Of a stretch of DNA of 64,000 nt, positions 10,949 to 25,400 are shown in pieces. This stretch comes from Micromussa lordhowensis (Eukaryota > Cnidaria > Anthozoa > Scleractinia > Lobophylliidae). The stretch lies in the NCBI GenBank assembly GCA_964020085.1, contig OZ026608.1, forward strand, positions 9,003,679 to 9,067,678, given 5' to 3'. The first letter of the stretch is position 1; each line of letters begins with the position of its first letter. The position numbers were made by a program, and so were the translations under genes. The notes under the pieces are model-generated. The model made no database searches and was not told the origin of the DNA. It saw only the letters and a list, made by a program, of their open reading frames with translations.

Positions 10949-13900
10949 TCATATCCAACAGTGGGTCATCAAAAGTTCTTTCGCCACGACTTCATTTCCA
11001 CTCGCTCGATAAATTAAAGATAAGTTAAAAGCTGCCTCTCTGTGAAGATCATGCTTCTCTGAAAACTGAACAAAACGAAAGAGGCTGGTAAACTATTCTG
11101 GCAAAGCAACTACAAAGTAGACAGTAGTTAGGTAGGCTGCATTCACGGTGGCAAACATAACAGTTTTCTTTTTATATTGCAATGCAACCATTCAGTGCTT
11201 TTCGAGGCAAATAGCTAAGATCTTTTAGGAATCCGAATATCCTTTCAGTGTAAACGCTTAAGAATCCGAATACTCTAAAATGGATGAATCCGGAAACATT
11301 TTACGAATCCGGAAAATCTCCTCTACTGTAAACCTAGTCTAATTGTTTTGGTATAAATCTACTAGTCAATCAAGACTTTATCTGAATCGTCTTCAGACTT
11401 CAAAAACTCAAAGAAGCGGCCACTATTTTGTAAACAACCGCACACTGCTAAGAATCTACTTCGCCTCATGGGCTATTGACCCGTAGCCCTTGAGGGCGAA
11501 GGGTCTAATTGTTTTAGTATCACCCAACTAGTCGGACAGAAATGGCAATAAGAAAGTTAGCAAATGTAAGTTGAAGAAATATTTATTTGGGACCAAAACG
11601 AAAGAAAGCGTCACGCTCGATGGCGCTCGAGGACTATTGCTAATAGTCCTCGAGTAGCGTAGCCAATTAAAATGCAGGATTTGCATTAGTCCACTAGTTG
11701 GGTGAAACTAAAACAGAATAACTGGTGAGAAGCGAAGCCAATATGGGAACGACATTCGTGATAGAACGCCAGTAGATTGATATTAATATGAGTATACAAA
11801 AGAAAGCGTCACGCTCGATGGCGCTCGAGGACTATTGCTAATAGTCCTCGAGTAGCGTAGCCAATTAAAATGCAAGATTTGCAATAGTCCACTAGTTGGG
11901 TGAAACTAAAACAGAATAACTGGTGAGAAGCGAAGCCAATATGGGAACGACATTCGTGATAGAACGCCAGTAGATTGATATTAATATGAGTATACAAAAG
12001 AAAGCGTCACGCTCGATGGCGCTCGAGGACTATTGCTAATAGTCCTCGAGTAGCGTAGCCAATTAAAATGCAAGATTTGCAATAGTCCACTAGTTGGGTG
12101 ATACTAAAACAGAATAACTGGTGAGAAGCGAAGCCAATATGGGAACGACATTCGTGATAGAGCGCCAGTAGATTGATATTAATATGAGTATGAAACTTAC
12201 CTTGGCAGTTTTTTCTCCGCTAGTTTTTGTTGTCTCATGTAAAGGCCCTTCTAACGCTTTGTTATAATAGTGCATGGCAAATTGAAGGAGCCCTGGAATA
12301 GAAATGGAAGAAGGTAACAGCTGATTCAGCTTCAAGGCAAGTTAGATAGCTAAACAATGACAAACTAACCCAGTTGATGAAAGGCCCGTCCAATGTTGTA
12401 AAATGCTTCCTGGCATTCACCACGTAGGCCAAGATATTGAAACAAAAATATGATTCCCTGTGGAAAAAGATCATTTGATGGTAAGAGATAATCAAGAAGC
12501 ACAAATTATATTTTATCATTTTGTTTCAATTTAAGCAGGACTACATACCTGTACAACACAAGAATGCCTGTTCCGAGGAAACCGCTGACAAGCTAAGTGG
12601 ATGTACTGCAGGCCTAGACATAGCGTAATAAATGGATCGTCTGGTTTTTGGCGGAACGCTCGAACGTATTCACCTGGAGATAAGAAAAAAGAATCCATAA
12701 ATATCCACTAACTTCAAAGAAAGCTTACGGTAGTAGTTTCAAAAAAGCAAATGTTCAAATGTCGCCGTTTATAGTGGTCAATGCGCTTAGCTACAACTCA
12801 TTAGTTCGCAGACATGCCACGTAAACTGAAAGAAAGAAATATTCCAAGTAAACATAATGGGCTTAAAACTCCCAACTGTCGCGATGCAGACCAGTTGGCT
12901 ATTTACAAACATGACCGAGCAGTTGAAAAGGGTTTTCCGATTAACAACTCCACCTTAGTNNNNNNNNNNNNNNNNNNNNNNNNNNNNNNNNNNNNNNNNN
13001 NNNNNNNNNNNNNNNNNNNNNNNNNNNNNNNNNNNNNNNNNNNNNNNNNNNNNNNNNNNNNNNNNNNNNNNNNNNNNNNNNNNNNNNNNNNNNNNNNNNN
13101 NNNNNNNNNNNNNNNNNNNNNNNNNNNNNNNNNNNNNNNNNNNNNNNNNNNNNNNNNNNGGTGGAAAAAATTGGAAATAAAACAAAATACTCTGTGGATT
13201 CAACTGGATTGGAACCCAAGGCATTCACGTGCAATAGACCAACAATTTTTAGTATTAATATTGCAGTTCAAGGAAATCTCGAGCTCATAATATAACCTTA
13301 GTGTCGATTAGGATCGACTTCGAACTCAGCCTAGCTTAGTAAATGTAAAGTCACAGTATTTTCAACCAAGGTCAAATATTTTTCTGTCAAACAGTAACAC
13401 TAACCTATTGCAAATCTGTAGCTACCGCTGACGAGAGCATTGTGACCGCTGTATACCACTAATGGAAACTCATCCGGGTGTTTAATCAGGAGCCGTAAAA
13501 TATATCGCGTATGCCTCGAATCGCCTGATCGGGCAGTTATTCTGGACAATATATTCCACAAGACGGGGTTTTGTCTGTCCCTTGCGATGAGTATTTTCGT
13601 GGCGTCGAAGGCTATTTGATACTCTCTGTTAAGATACAAGGCGACAACGCTCATGAAGACGAGCTCTGTCTGGTAGGAGTCAGGAAAGCGGGCTGAAGAA
13701 AGCGCACATAACACCAAGTGCAGGGCTTCAGAATGACGCTTCACACGACTTAGATTTGTCACGACCTGCAAGAAACACAAGCTGGAGGTCAAGCAAAAGT
13801 TTAACTTTCAGTGTCTTCTGAATTCTTACACTGTAACATGAGGACAAGACACTATTCGATACAAACAAACGAGGAAAATAAAGTCGCAAAAGTTGAAAAT

Positions 13901-16130
13901 AGAAGGCAATTGGTTTTCAACATTTTACGTGCTCAAACATTCACTATTCATAAAAGCAATCATTTCTTTCAATCTTGAGGATCTCCACATTAGGTTTTCC
14001 TGCTGCCTTTCGTCTATCCATCAATACATCCGTTCATTCCTTCGTTCGTTCGCTCGTTCATTGCCTGTTGTTCGTTCGTTTCTTCCTTCGTTCGTTCGCT
14101 CGTTCGTTCGTTCGTTCTTTCTTTCATCCCTTCGTTTGTTGATTCGCTCGTTTGTTCGTTCATCCCTTCGTTCGCTCGTTCGTTGCCTGTTCGTTCGTTC
14201 GTTCGTTCCTTTGTTCCTTCACTTGCTCATTCGCTCGTTTGTTCTTTCTTTCATTCCTTCGTTCGTTCGTTCGTTGACTCGCTCGTTTGTTCGTTCATCC
14301 CTTCGTTCGTTCGTTCGCTCGTTCGTTGCCTGTTCGTTCGTTCGTTCATTCCTTAGTTCTTTCATTAGCTCGTTAGCTCGTTTGTTCGTAAGCTCGTTCG
14401 TTCGTTCTTTCTTTCACCCCTTCGTTCATTCGTTCGTTCGTTCGTTCGCTGACTCGCTCGTTTGTTCGTTCCTCCCTTCGTTCGTTCGTTCGCTCGTTCG
14501 TTGCCTGTTCGTTCGTTCGTTCATTCCTTAGTTCCTTCATTACCTCGTTAGCTCGTTTGTTCGTAAGCTCGTTCGTTCGTTCTTTCTTTCACCCCTTCGT
14601 TCATTCGTTCGCTCGCTCGTTCGTTCGTTTATTCACCTACATTTTTAAACATCTCCCACCATTCCTCGATTCTAAGACCAGTATCACCACTACTGCTGGC
14701 GACGGCGATACCTGGAAAAACAAAACAAAACAATAATAATCGATAATAATAATAAATCACTACTTCATCTCTCCACTTAAAATCATTCAGAGCATTGAAC
14801 AGATGCAGACACTAACAAAGCCTCGACAACAACACTTACAAATACTTTTTGGGCTAACCGAGCTGTGTTTTTAGGTGGCTTCCTGAAGTACAACTCAAGC
14901 GATGAGCTGAGCCAAGTGTTTGTCAATTTATTGGTTTTCGCTTGATGACGTTAGTGTCTCAATTCACATTGCCTGTAGCCAGAACTTTACTGGAATCTTA
15001 CGGAGAAATTAAACGCTGTTTTCCATAGCACTCGTTTCCAAACTCGTCAAGGAACTTTTATTAAGAGAAAAAAAACACGCGTGACGTACCAGTGCTTGAG
15101 AAAAAGCGTTGCATGACAAGGTAACAGTGTAAAAAGTCACGTAAGAATTAGTAGTCAAAAAATCCTGCAGCTGCAACGACCTACTTGCTCTTGAGCGCGG
15201 TTCTTCCTGCTCCGAGGCTTCTTTTTGTTTCAGTTTTTCTTTGAATCTCGTTGATTTCAGGGCTATGTCTGAAAAAAAAAAAAACAACAACAACAACAAC
15301 AAAAAGTTACGGTACATGTCATCTGTAAGTGTCACTTTCTCGCGAGCTTTATGACCTACAACAAAACGATTTTTGTCGTACAAAATGAAGTTGACCGAAT
15401 AAATATGAGCGAAAAAAATCTAACGACGTTTCAGTGTTATTATAGCACGACTGTCATTAGTAACAGATCAAACACGAGAGACAGTGTTTCATCGGGATAT
15501 CCAAACACCGAGAAGAGAGTTGAAAATACGACGCGGAGCAGAGTATTCTTGACGAAATTCGAGGTGTTTGGATAGCCGATGAGATTATGAGCTTGAGATT
15601 TCTATCGCGTAATAGTTGACGAGGGTGCAGCCCCAGCCAACTACCATGCATAGAAATCAAGAGCGAATAATCTAATTGTTTTGGGATAAATTTACTAGTC
15701 GTTCACTTTATCTAAATCCTCCTCAAAAACACAACGAAGCAGCCGCCAGTTTCTTAAGAAACACACACTGTTGGGCTACGCACTATCTACAACAGACAGT
15801 GAGTAGCGCAGCCAATCAGAGAGCGGCATTCGTGACAGAACGCTACTAGATTTTTTCTAACAACCGTTATTTCATTTTATTGTAACTTGCTAGTGATATA
15901 CCATGAAGATATCGAAACGCCGTCCAAATTTTCGCCTAAATTTACATTTTCATTTTGCGTTGAGATTGTGACGTGCGGTCGCTAATAGTTATTTCTTAAA
16001 TCTTTAGTCAGCTCTAATTGCAGGAAAACAAATATTTTGAGGACATCACTTGGAAACTATACTTTTCATGAATTACCCTGTACCTCATTTTAGCATAATT
16101 GTGGGATTATGCGATATATTGCATAATCCC

Positions 16131-16166
<36 letters not shown>

Positions 16167-16290
16167 GAGACTTTTCATTGGCTTAGCCATCATGGTATAT
16201 GAGTCATTATACCATGATCTACAAAAATGGCGTGCGTATGCGTTATTTTTTGGGCCTTTTTGTTTTCATTGTAGTCTAGTTCTTAATTTT

Positions 16291-16323
<33 letters not shown>

Positions 16324-16366
16324 TCGCACTTGTTGGATATGAGATGATTATAGCCAACTCGGCACT

Positions 16367-16407
<41 letters not shown>

Positions 16408-19400
16408 GCTCGTGGAATAATTGTTAAATAGCCGGCGCATATCTTTTGGGTTTGAGGACGTGATGTCACGTAACAGATCTTTGTGAGAATGAGAAGTCTG
16501 AGAGGTAGACTGGGTACTAGTATTTCGCGTGATTGTTTTCGACTAAAGGCGGCCATTGCTACATTTGTAGTGGGTAGTCATTGCTAGTTTTTCTACAGCA
16601 AAGGAACTAAAGAATGTGAGACAGTATCGCTACACAAACCTGCCAGATCTTTAAGATAATACACATCAATAAAAAACAGCCTGAACATCTCAATTCCAGC
16701 CTCAAGAAATTCATCGATGCGAGTCTGTGAGTACAACAACGCACATTTGTGGAAGAGAAGTCGAAAATCCTGTCAAATGAAAAAAAAGATGTGAATATAG
16801 TATAATCCAAGTGTAATGGAGCAACGTTGGTTACCACTTGAAAGGTCACCACAAAACAAAAGAGGATGGAAACAAACAAAGAGGATGGAAATTGGATTGA
16901 ATAACTTACCTCCCCGCTGCACATGCATGCAAATGAACCTCCCAGAATCCCTTGCATGCTATCAAAAGCAATGAGAAAGTCTGGGCACGAGTTTCAGAAG
17001 AAAATCACTCAAGGCTTCAAACTGGTATTTTTTGACATGAAGTTTCAGTTTTTTGTAGAATTTATCAATTTAATTGGCAATTTTATTTCAAATATTTCAA
17101 AATGTTTCTGTGTACCTAGTAAAACCCTAAAAAAGTAGGAAAAACTAGGAATTTCATGAAAAAATAGGAGAAAATAGGAGGCAGGCCAAAAAATAGGAAA
17201 AATAGGAACTTGACACCCTGTCAGTGGAGACAGAGTATCTTTAAAAGACTTCACTACGCCAGTTTTTTTCGTCTGCGTCTACCGTTAGTAATCCACTTTA
17301 AAGTACATTTAAATCGAAGGAAACCTGAAAATAATAGTTTACTAAGACAGAAAAACACAAATGAGATAATAAAAAACCATAAAGGAACAAGGATGGTTAA
17401 GGATGGAGAAGATTGACACGGATTACAAACGACGAACTTGAAAAATTTAGGCTGAACTTCGGTAATCGTCCTCAATCATAACAATCGTTGTTCGCATTCT
17501 GTTCATGATTTATTCTTTGGTGTTCGAAAACTGTTATATCGGTGTTTCCTCTTATTTGAAAGTGATTTTGATATAGTTTCTATAAAATGTGCTTTACTGA
17601 GCTCATTTCTCATTACTTTGTAAAACCGGAACAGCGAACTTCAATCGAACGAACCACGCCTATAAGGTAGATATAATTTCCGGCCTCTGGAGCCAAATGT
17701 CTTGTGAATCCACTCGTATACAACAAGCAATGAAATAGTAAAAATGCAAATTATGTTTTCACCCAAGTAAAACTTGCAACACTTTGTAACTTCGTTATGA
17801 CTCCGTTAAAAAGTGTTATTCAATCCAACGAACCGCAAGAATTTTGTTTCAATGTTTCTTCAGAGTATTTGGTGGTACATCGACAAGATATCTTAATAGC
17901 GACGATTTCGTATATTCTCATAGCCAGACAGCTCGATAGTATGTTGATCTTGTAAAGAGAAACTACTCATCCATCATTCTTTGCAATTCAGTGGCTACAA
18001 ATTATTGGCCCATGTCATAGAATGCTTATATAAGCGGCTAGTAGATTCTACAATTATCTTTCTCTTTATAGATGACTGAACTGGTTATATTCCAGTGACC
18101 CTACTGAAACAAAATTCAAAGATGGAAGCAATGTTGACTGACCAACCTGTGGCTGTACCACGGGCTCCCTTTCAGACCCCTCAGAGTGCACAGAACTTGT
18201 ATCCATGGCAACCTCTTCCTCGGCGGAATCGACAGCGCCCTCTATACCTCTGGGATCTAACATGTCGCCAACATACAGAGAATTGAACAAGCTGTGATAA
18301 AACATCTTCAATAAAAGGCTAACTCAACGATAGTTTACTGTTAGACAACTCAAATGCAACAGACGCTCATAATGCGGATGCTAAATCAACTCCCGTGGGT
18401 AATTTATAGAACAAAGATCAAATTGTACCATGTTTATAGAACCGCGTGCAGAGAAATTGATAAATTACTGAGAGTAGACAACAGTGCTGTCGTTTGTTTA
18501 ACTTTTTTAACATTTCCTCAGCTCTGAGTTAGTTTACTCACCAGATAAAACACCAAGAACCTTGTTGGTTGCTTACAGTAACCTGTTCATAGAACCGCCT
18601 GTACAAAAGCTGAGGCGGGTTTTCATTTGCGACAGAGTCAAAGTCGTAGTCGGAGGCATAAGAGCGCTTGCCATTTAGTGAAATCGAAAATCGGAGTCGT
18701 AAGCTAAGTCATAAGCTCGACGGAATCGGATTCGGAAGAATCAGAACGTTTCCATTTTCCTCTGTTCCGTCGCTTATGATCCAGTAAAAACTAGATCGTC
18801 AGAGTCGGAAGCAGAAGCGGAAGAACAAACCAATCACAAGGCCGGAATCGAGCATTGTGATTGGTTTATTCTTTCGCTTCTGCTTGCGACTGCGAATCAT
18901 AATCGGAATCGGTATTTTGCTTCGGATGCCGTCGGTTTAATTTTTGGATTTGTGGATCGTATCGCTCTGCGCTTCATTACGACTCCGACTCTGTAGGTAG
19001 TAAAAACCAGCCTTAAATTCAATTACATGTAAAAAAAACTCGTAGAAACGTTTTCAAGTGAGTGTCGTAAACCCAAAACCAAACCAGTTACTTATCAATT
19101 AGAACAACTCAACCAATCTCAAACCGTAGTAAAACCAAAACCAAAGTAATTCCCTGATTACTTTTGACACTCAATTGAAACCGCTCTAACATTTTAAAAT
19201 CTGTTTTTTATTTCCTTTACACTGATGGCTCAAGACTTACCGGACAACACATCCAGAGCTTGGTTAGGTCTTCCAAGCTGTTGATGAAGAGAAGCCAGGA
19301 AAAGCCGCGCATCCAGGTGATTTGGAGCTAAGCTTACCACTCGTGCGTATGCTAATGCAGCTTCTTCTAGTCTGCCAAGCGAGTTCAGACATTCCCCCTT

Positions 19401-22400
19401 CTTCAGCCATACTACAGCTGCCTAAAGGTGTTTATAGCAATTGAAAATCAATAGCTGGATTTCTGATAGTAGATACTGCCACGAATGAAAAGTTCTCCCT
19501 TATGGTTTTCTCTAATTAATAGTGCAATATACTAATATTCGCGGCCACGAGTAGAGTGATAGGGTAGAACACAATCAATAGACCATTTCCGAGTTACCTA
19601 AAGCCTCTCTTTCAAAGCGAGGCCTTGTGCACAACCATTCATATGAAAATGAGTTTAATTTGCATGTGAATGAAATCTCATTTTCATATGAAAGGATGAG
19701 TACCAAGACTCGCTTTGAGAAAAAGGCTAAAGGTAATTCGGAAATGGCCTATTACCAATGCAAATTGAGTTTGCACAGTGAAAATTTTTCGCGACGTTTC
19801 TAACTCAGCCCCTGTTACCTGTAATCTGTAATGCAACCCAGGGCAGCTTTCGAAAACTTGAGAAATTGAAGTGACTTCCAATACACTGAAACCGTCGAGT
19901 TTTGAAATTTCATTTAGGACATTTGGGGCGAAATCAGTTTCGAAGTAATGGTCGACTTCAAAGTCGGCTTCAAGCGCGTGCGATTTCACACTGATTTTTC
20001 CTCTATTTGCCAGTGAATTTTTGCTGTTATCACAAAACTCAAATTAACCTCAATTTTCTATGGTCTTCACAATTATAGACCAAAGAGAACAAGTTACAAA
20101 TTATTAAAATTTTGTAAGGACGCTACATGGCTTAAGTTTGAACATTTTCTGACGTTATTTCTATAAAATAGAAAAGTAACCAGGTTTTGAAAACATATTC
20201 AATATAAAAAAGCGTTCTCTGGCTAAGGAAAAAAATAAAAACGTAAGCTTTCGGCTTCCAAACTAAAGCCTGGAAATACTAAGATGAAAATGCGCGAGAT
20301 GGAAATATTACAAGGTGGAAGTGTGAAAAAATTATGGAAACGGTGAAAGGAAAAATGCACTAATCTAAAGCATAGAGTATTGTTTTGGCAACGGCTTGGA
20401 GTTATTGACTGCTTCATTAGTGTTAGCGGTGTGTCAAGATTCTAAAGTTTTTCGAATTCGTAAGTGTCCCTTATCAATTACTCTGAAAGAGACCATTGCA
20501 AAATGAAGTCGATAGTTTACTACTCCACTGTGCTTGTCATTTATCTTAGGAAAAGAAAACGAAGAAAAGTTAAACAATCCTTCACTCACCATGCAGTAAT
20601 TCTCCGTTTTAACCAGCATGTCAAAGATTGGCAAAGCCTGTTCCCAGTCACCTAGACCGGCACGGAAACAAAATCAAGGCAAAAAAAAGGTGAAGTCGGA
20701 CTCGGACAGAATTGCCCTACACAACTTATCAGTTTCCATCGCATGAAACGATTAGGTATGTTGCTACTGTTGCTAGATATTAAGTCCACCAAATGGACTA
20801 AATGAGTCACCATGCTACCACAAAAAGTACAACCTTAGTATAATTTCACTGCAGCTCCTTTCCCAATCACACTTCATAGTCGTTTTCAACTTGCGCTCGT
20901 TAGCACGACTACGACATCAGTCCAAAGTTTATCATGAGCTGCCCGCTGACCTTTGGACCATAGACTGAGAACAGTCATTTCCTTTCTTGGTCTAAGTTCG
21001 AGCGAAGGGGAATGGGAATTAGCGGTCGTCCTCGCCAGCTCGAACTAACGTAAAACAAAGAAACATGGGCCGCTGGCAGTCTATTCTGAGCACTGAAAGT
21101 ATGAAGTAGCAAATTCAGTGTGACCCGCGCTTAATTTAATAAGTTATTAAGAAAAAAGAACAATAAATTAACCCAAAATATGTCGAGTCAAGTCTAGCTC
21201 CAGATGCGCCCAGATGCCACAGGCCTTTGGGCGACGGGAAGAACTTTTCATTTAAGCTTAAAGTGCCCATGTCGTCAATTTTTTTATTTTCTTATCTGAT
21301 TCTATATATCACCCAATGAACTTCTGCGAAAGAAAAATTCGATTTGGAAAAAATGCAATCTTTTTAAGAAGTTTTAAAATCGTTCAAATTTGCCGCCATT
21401 TTGGTCGACCATTCGTGACGTAGATTAAGGAACACGTGACTTCAGGCTCTACTCATCTCGCTTGTTTTATCTCTGTAAATGTAAGTTAGTGGCTCATACA
21501 AAATGAGCCCGGGCCCCCACCTTATTTTGGGTAAAAAAAAAATTTGCAGAGGTAGAACAAGTGAGATAAGTCAAGCCTGAACTCACACGTTCCTGAATCT
21601 ACGTCACAATTCTGAGCATGTCGATGCTGTGATCAGCGGCACGGGTCGACCGCAAGAAAATAGGATTTTCAGGTTTTCAAAACTTCATAAAAAAATCGCT
21701 TTTTATCCAAATCGAAAATTTTTTTCGCAGAAGTTCATTGCATGAAACAAAGAATCAGATGGGAAAATAAAAATTTTGATGACACGGCACTTTAAGTGCA
21801 GGGCACCCAGGATTCATGGTTATGCCGCGGTCAGGAACCTTTGGCCAGGCTCCTCGTAATTTTTCTTAGACCACAGCCTTGACAAAACTTGCTGCTCCAC
21901 GGACTTACTCAAACACCTGCTACTCGTGTTTTGATTTCTACAGACACAAAACTCACCATTCTCTGCATAAGCTTCACCAACATCAATGTACAGGTCGCCT
22001 ACTTTCTCCACTGGTTCCAAGAAAAGTGGAGCAAGAATTTCCTAGTAGAATACACAGTAACAGAGTCATTGTGTGGTATTTAAGCAATGAAACACTTTTT
22101 ACGTGTTTACATAGCCTCATCTTAACACGAGGAGGGTTGGGAGAATTCGAGACAGTTGTGCGAACCCGAAACATAGTCGAGGGTTTGCATAACTTTCTCC
22201 ACTTAGTGGGGAGAAGCGTTGCGTGACGGCTGGGACCTTAATGAAAGTAATTTTCCATAGTTACCTTAACTGAGTGTAACTGCCTAACATGAATAAGGCA
22301 CACAGCAATTTTAACTCGCAGGTCAATTGGAAGGTCTTCGGGTACAATCCACTCAACTTTGGTTTCAACACTGTCTTCCCGAGGTGAGGTGGCTGTGTTT

Positions 22401-25400
22401 GTCTCCTGACATGGACTGTGTAGTTGCGTGAACGATGTTAGAGGCGATTCCCCAGGAAATTCTACTATCATTTCTTTCTTAATATCACAATATTTTGAAA
22501 TCATCTGAAACAGAACAAATAAATCAAGACTTATAAGGAACCGTTCATAGTTTATGAGGTAGCGTGGGGGGCTGGTGGGATTTCGGAGGGCTTGCGGAAA
22601 AAATGGCTTTCGAGGGGGGTCATGCAAAAACAATAAGGGAAAAAAGGGGATCACTCGAAATATTTTAGTAAAACTTACATCGTTAGATTGGCTGGAGTCA
22701 ATGGTCCTTGGTTAAAACAAAAACTGGGAATTTCAGTTTTAATTGAGACAGGACCAGCGACAAAACTGTTGTCATGGCAACAGCACAATAGGTGTCATTT
22801 TGTTTCTTTTGTGATGAAAATTTCTGGTGCCAAGTTTGAACAACACCGCTTCAATATTTCCAGAAATACTCTTTATTTTTTACCATTTCAGTTGCAAACC
22901 TCATGACAATCAAGTTGACAGTTCCTTGTGATAATACGTCTAACCTCATACAGGGAGTTTCTAAAGTTGTCCTGTCAAGAAAAGGTAGGAGAAATTTGTC
23001 CTTTTTGTTGTGAATGGACTGGACCATCAATAGAGAGATACCCTAAGCCAGTTCCTGACCATTCCTGCCTTCCGGAATAATACTACCTCTCCTACTAGAA
23101 GACCCCAAAAGAAGGGCGTGATTCAGATGACTGGCAGCCAAGAGTCCAAGCGAAGAAAGAGCATGGAAGTGACAGGCTGTGACAGGCTCTGACCCAGAGA
23201 GCGTTGCTCTACAATGTATTTGCAGATAAGTTTATTGTCAAATCAAAGTTTGTGGTGGATTGTCTTCAGCATCTTTAAATGGAAAAAGAGAACAGAAGGA
23301 AAGTAGGGAGGCAAAAGATAAATCATATCTCGATTATCCTTGGACTGAGCTGTGCGAATATCTAGTCTAAGTATTCCAGAACTATACAAGTACTTAAACA
23401 ACTGTGGGCTGAAGCAGCATTTGAAGAGCAGCAAGAGTGAGGAAGTAAAGGCAATTGTAAGACATTCATGCTTGCAGCAGAAATGTCCTCTCAGAGCTGG
23501 CCAACTAACACCGAGAAATGCCTGGACATTGACACAAAATGACAACAGAGCAAGCGCTGACAGCAGTGAAACCGATGAAAGTGACAATGACGAGTATGAC
23601 AGTGATGTCATTGACCCTGAGCTACTCTGGGGGAGAAGATGACTCTAGTGACGTCATTCTCGCATTCATCAATTTAAATGAGCAAGATGCCAGTGAGAAG
23701 CAAAATGCCACACGCCCAGGGTGAACCATAACTAGGAGGTCGGAAATCGACTTCTCTTTCTTTTGATTTGTGTTTTCTAATTAACAGCTCTCTGTAGTAT
23801 AGGGATTGTAAATATTGTCTTCATAGTGAGCATAATAACATGAAGTAGGGGAATAATAGAGAATATTAAAAAAGTTGAAATCTAGAGAGAGGATTATTTG
23901 TTTGGGGGGTCATCCGAAAAAAATGACCGCTATAAGGGGGGCCGTGAAAAAAATTGGTAAGCTGCGGGGGATCATGCGATTTTTAAATGGTCCTTCCCAA
24001 ATCCCACCACCCCACACCCCCCCCCCCCCCTCCCTCATAAAAAAATGAACGGTCCCTAACATTAACTACTATCAGTAGAATAGGTGTGCAGGCTTTGAAG
24101 GTACGACTGAATTAATCGTTAAAGCAATTGCTCTCAACACGTCGTGCCCATTGGTGAATAAAATGTTAATGTAAATGTAATTGTCATATATTTTCCATCA
24201 AAACTCGGAAGAGGCATGATGAACTCATAACAAAGTGTTTGTACATCAAGGTCCAATTAGAATTGGAGTGAAGGTTTATGTGAAAGAAGGAAAAACAAAA
24301 AACCCGAAGAAAAACCCTTTGAGCAAGTTTGGCAATCAACAACAAACTCAACGCATAAATGACGCGGGCTCCGACCAGGAAATGAACCCAGGCCACTTAG
24401 GTGGAAAGCGAGCGCTCTCACCACAACACCAGCCTGATATGATGAGTACATTTTCCAAGTATCTTGGTTCTTCCTTGGGAGGTGTGGTGGCCTCATGGTT
24501 AGTGCGCTCGACTCCAGGGCGAGCGGTCTGGGTTCGAGCCCTGGCCGGGGACATTGCGTTGTGTTCTTAGGTAAGAAACTTTACTCTAACAGTGCCTCTC
24601 CACCCAGGTGTATAAATGGGCATCGGCGAATTTAATGCTGGGGATAACCCTGCGATGGCCTAGCATCCCATTCAGGGGGGAGTAGAAATATTCCTAGCCT
24701 AATGGACCACTTGAATGTAGACTTTACCTAGTACTTTACGTATGATGTTCTTATACAGATAAGAAGGTTAATATGTGTTCAGTCGCTTTATGCTACAGAA
24801 ACTGGGATAAGCTCCAGCCTGATGAGCCACTTGGCTCATATGCAGACTTTGGTTCTTCCTTATGTCAGTGATTCACTGCATTTGTTACTTCGGATTTTTA
24901 TTGTTTTTATTATACAATTAAATTATAATTTACCTCTAATGCAGCTTCATAAGCCTTGGATGTTATATGAAGATCAGCAAGCATATTAACAGCTGGGCAA
25001 CAAGAAAAATTACATGCAGGTTAATACTAACATTGAATAAATTAAAATAATTAAAATCTAAAAGAACATAGGATTGTAAAGCCAAATCATATGATTATGA
25101 AGAAACAGAGGCTAAATTTTGATGTTTTTTAACAACATTCAAAAAGGTCCATTTTAAGCCAGTAATAATAATAAACAATAATAACTTCATTTGTTACATA
25201 GCTGGCATTTTTCCCGCTACAGCGCGCGCATTCATTGGCTAGTTCATGGTCACATGACATCTAACAATGAAACTGTTTCCCGCCAAATGCCATGAGCGGG
25301 CAACATTGGAAAAGCTATGACGTCAAACGGGAAATAGTTCACTATTACCCGCGAAATGTTGGCCGCTGTTGCACGTGGCCTGATGTTGTCGCTGGAATCT

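Noticed and set aside
11603..12191. A CRISPR-like array
   Set aside because: Units are 198 bp, continuous and without unique spacers, in a eukaryotic intron.
12814..13290. Frames running through the N gaps (also 43102-43409)
   Set aside because: They exist only because N is translated as X.
13893..14531. A 212-codon plus-strand frame rich in R-S-F-V repeats
   Set aside because: It is a translation of the TTCG minisatellite; the period-4 DNA repeat explains the protein pattern.
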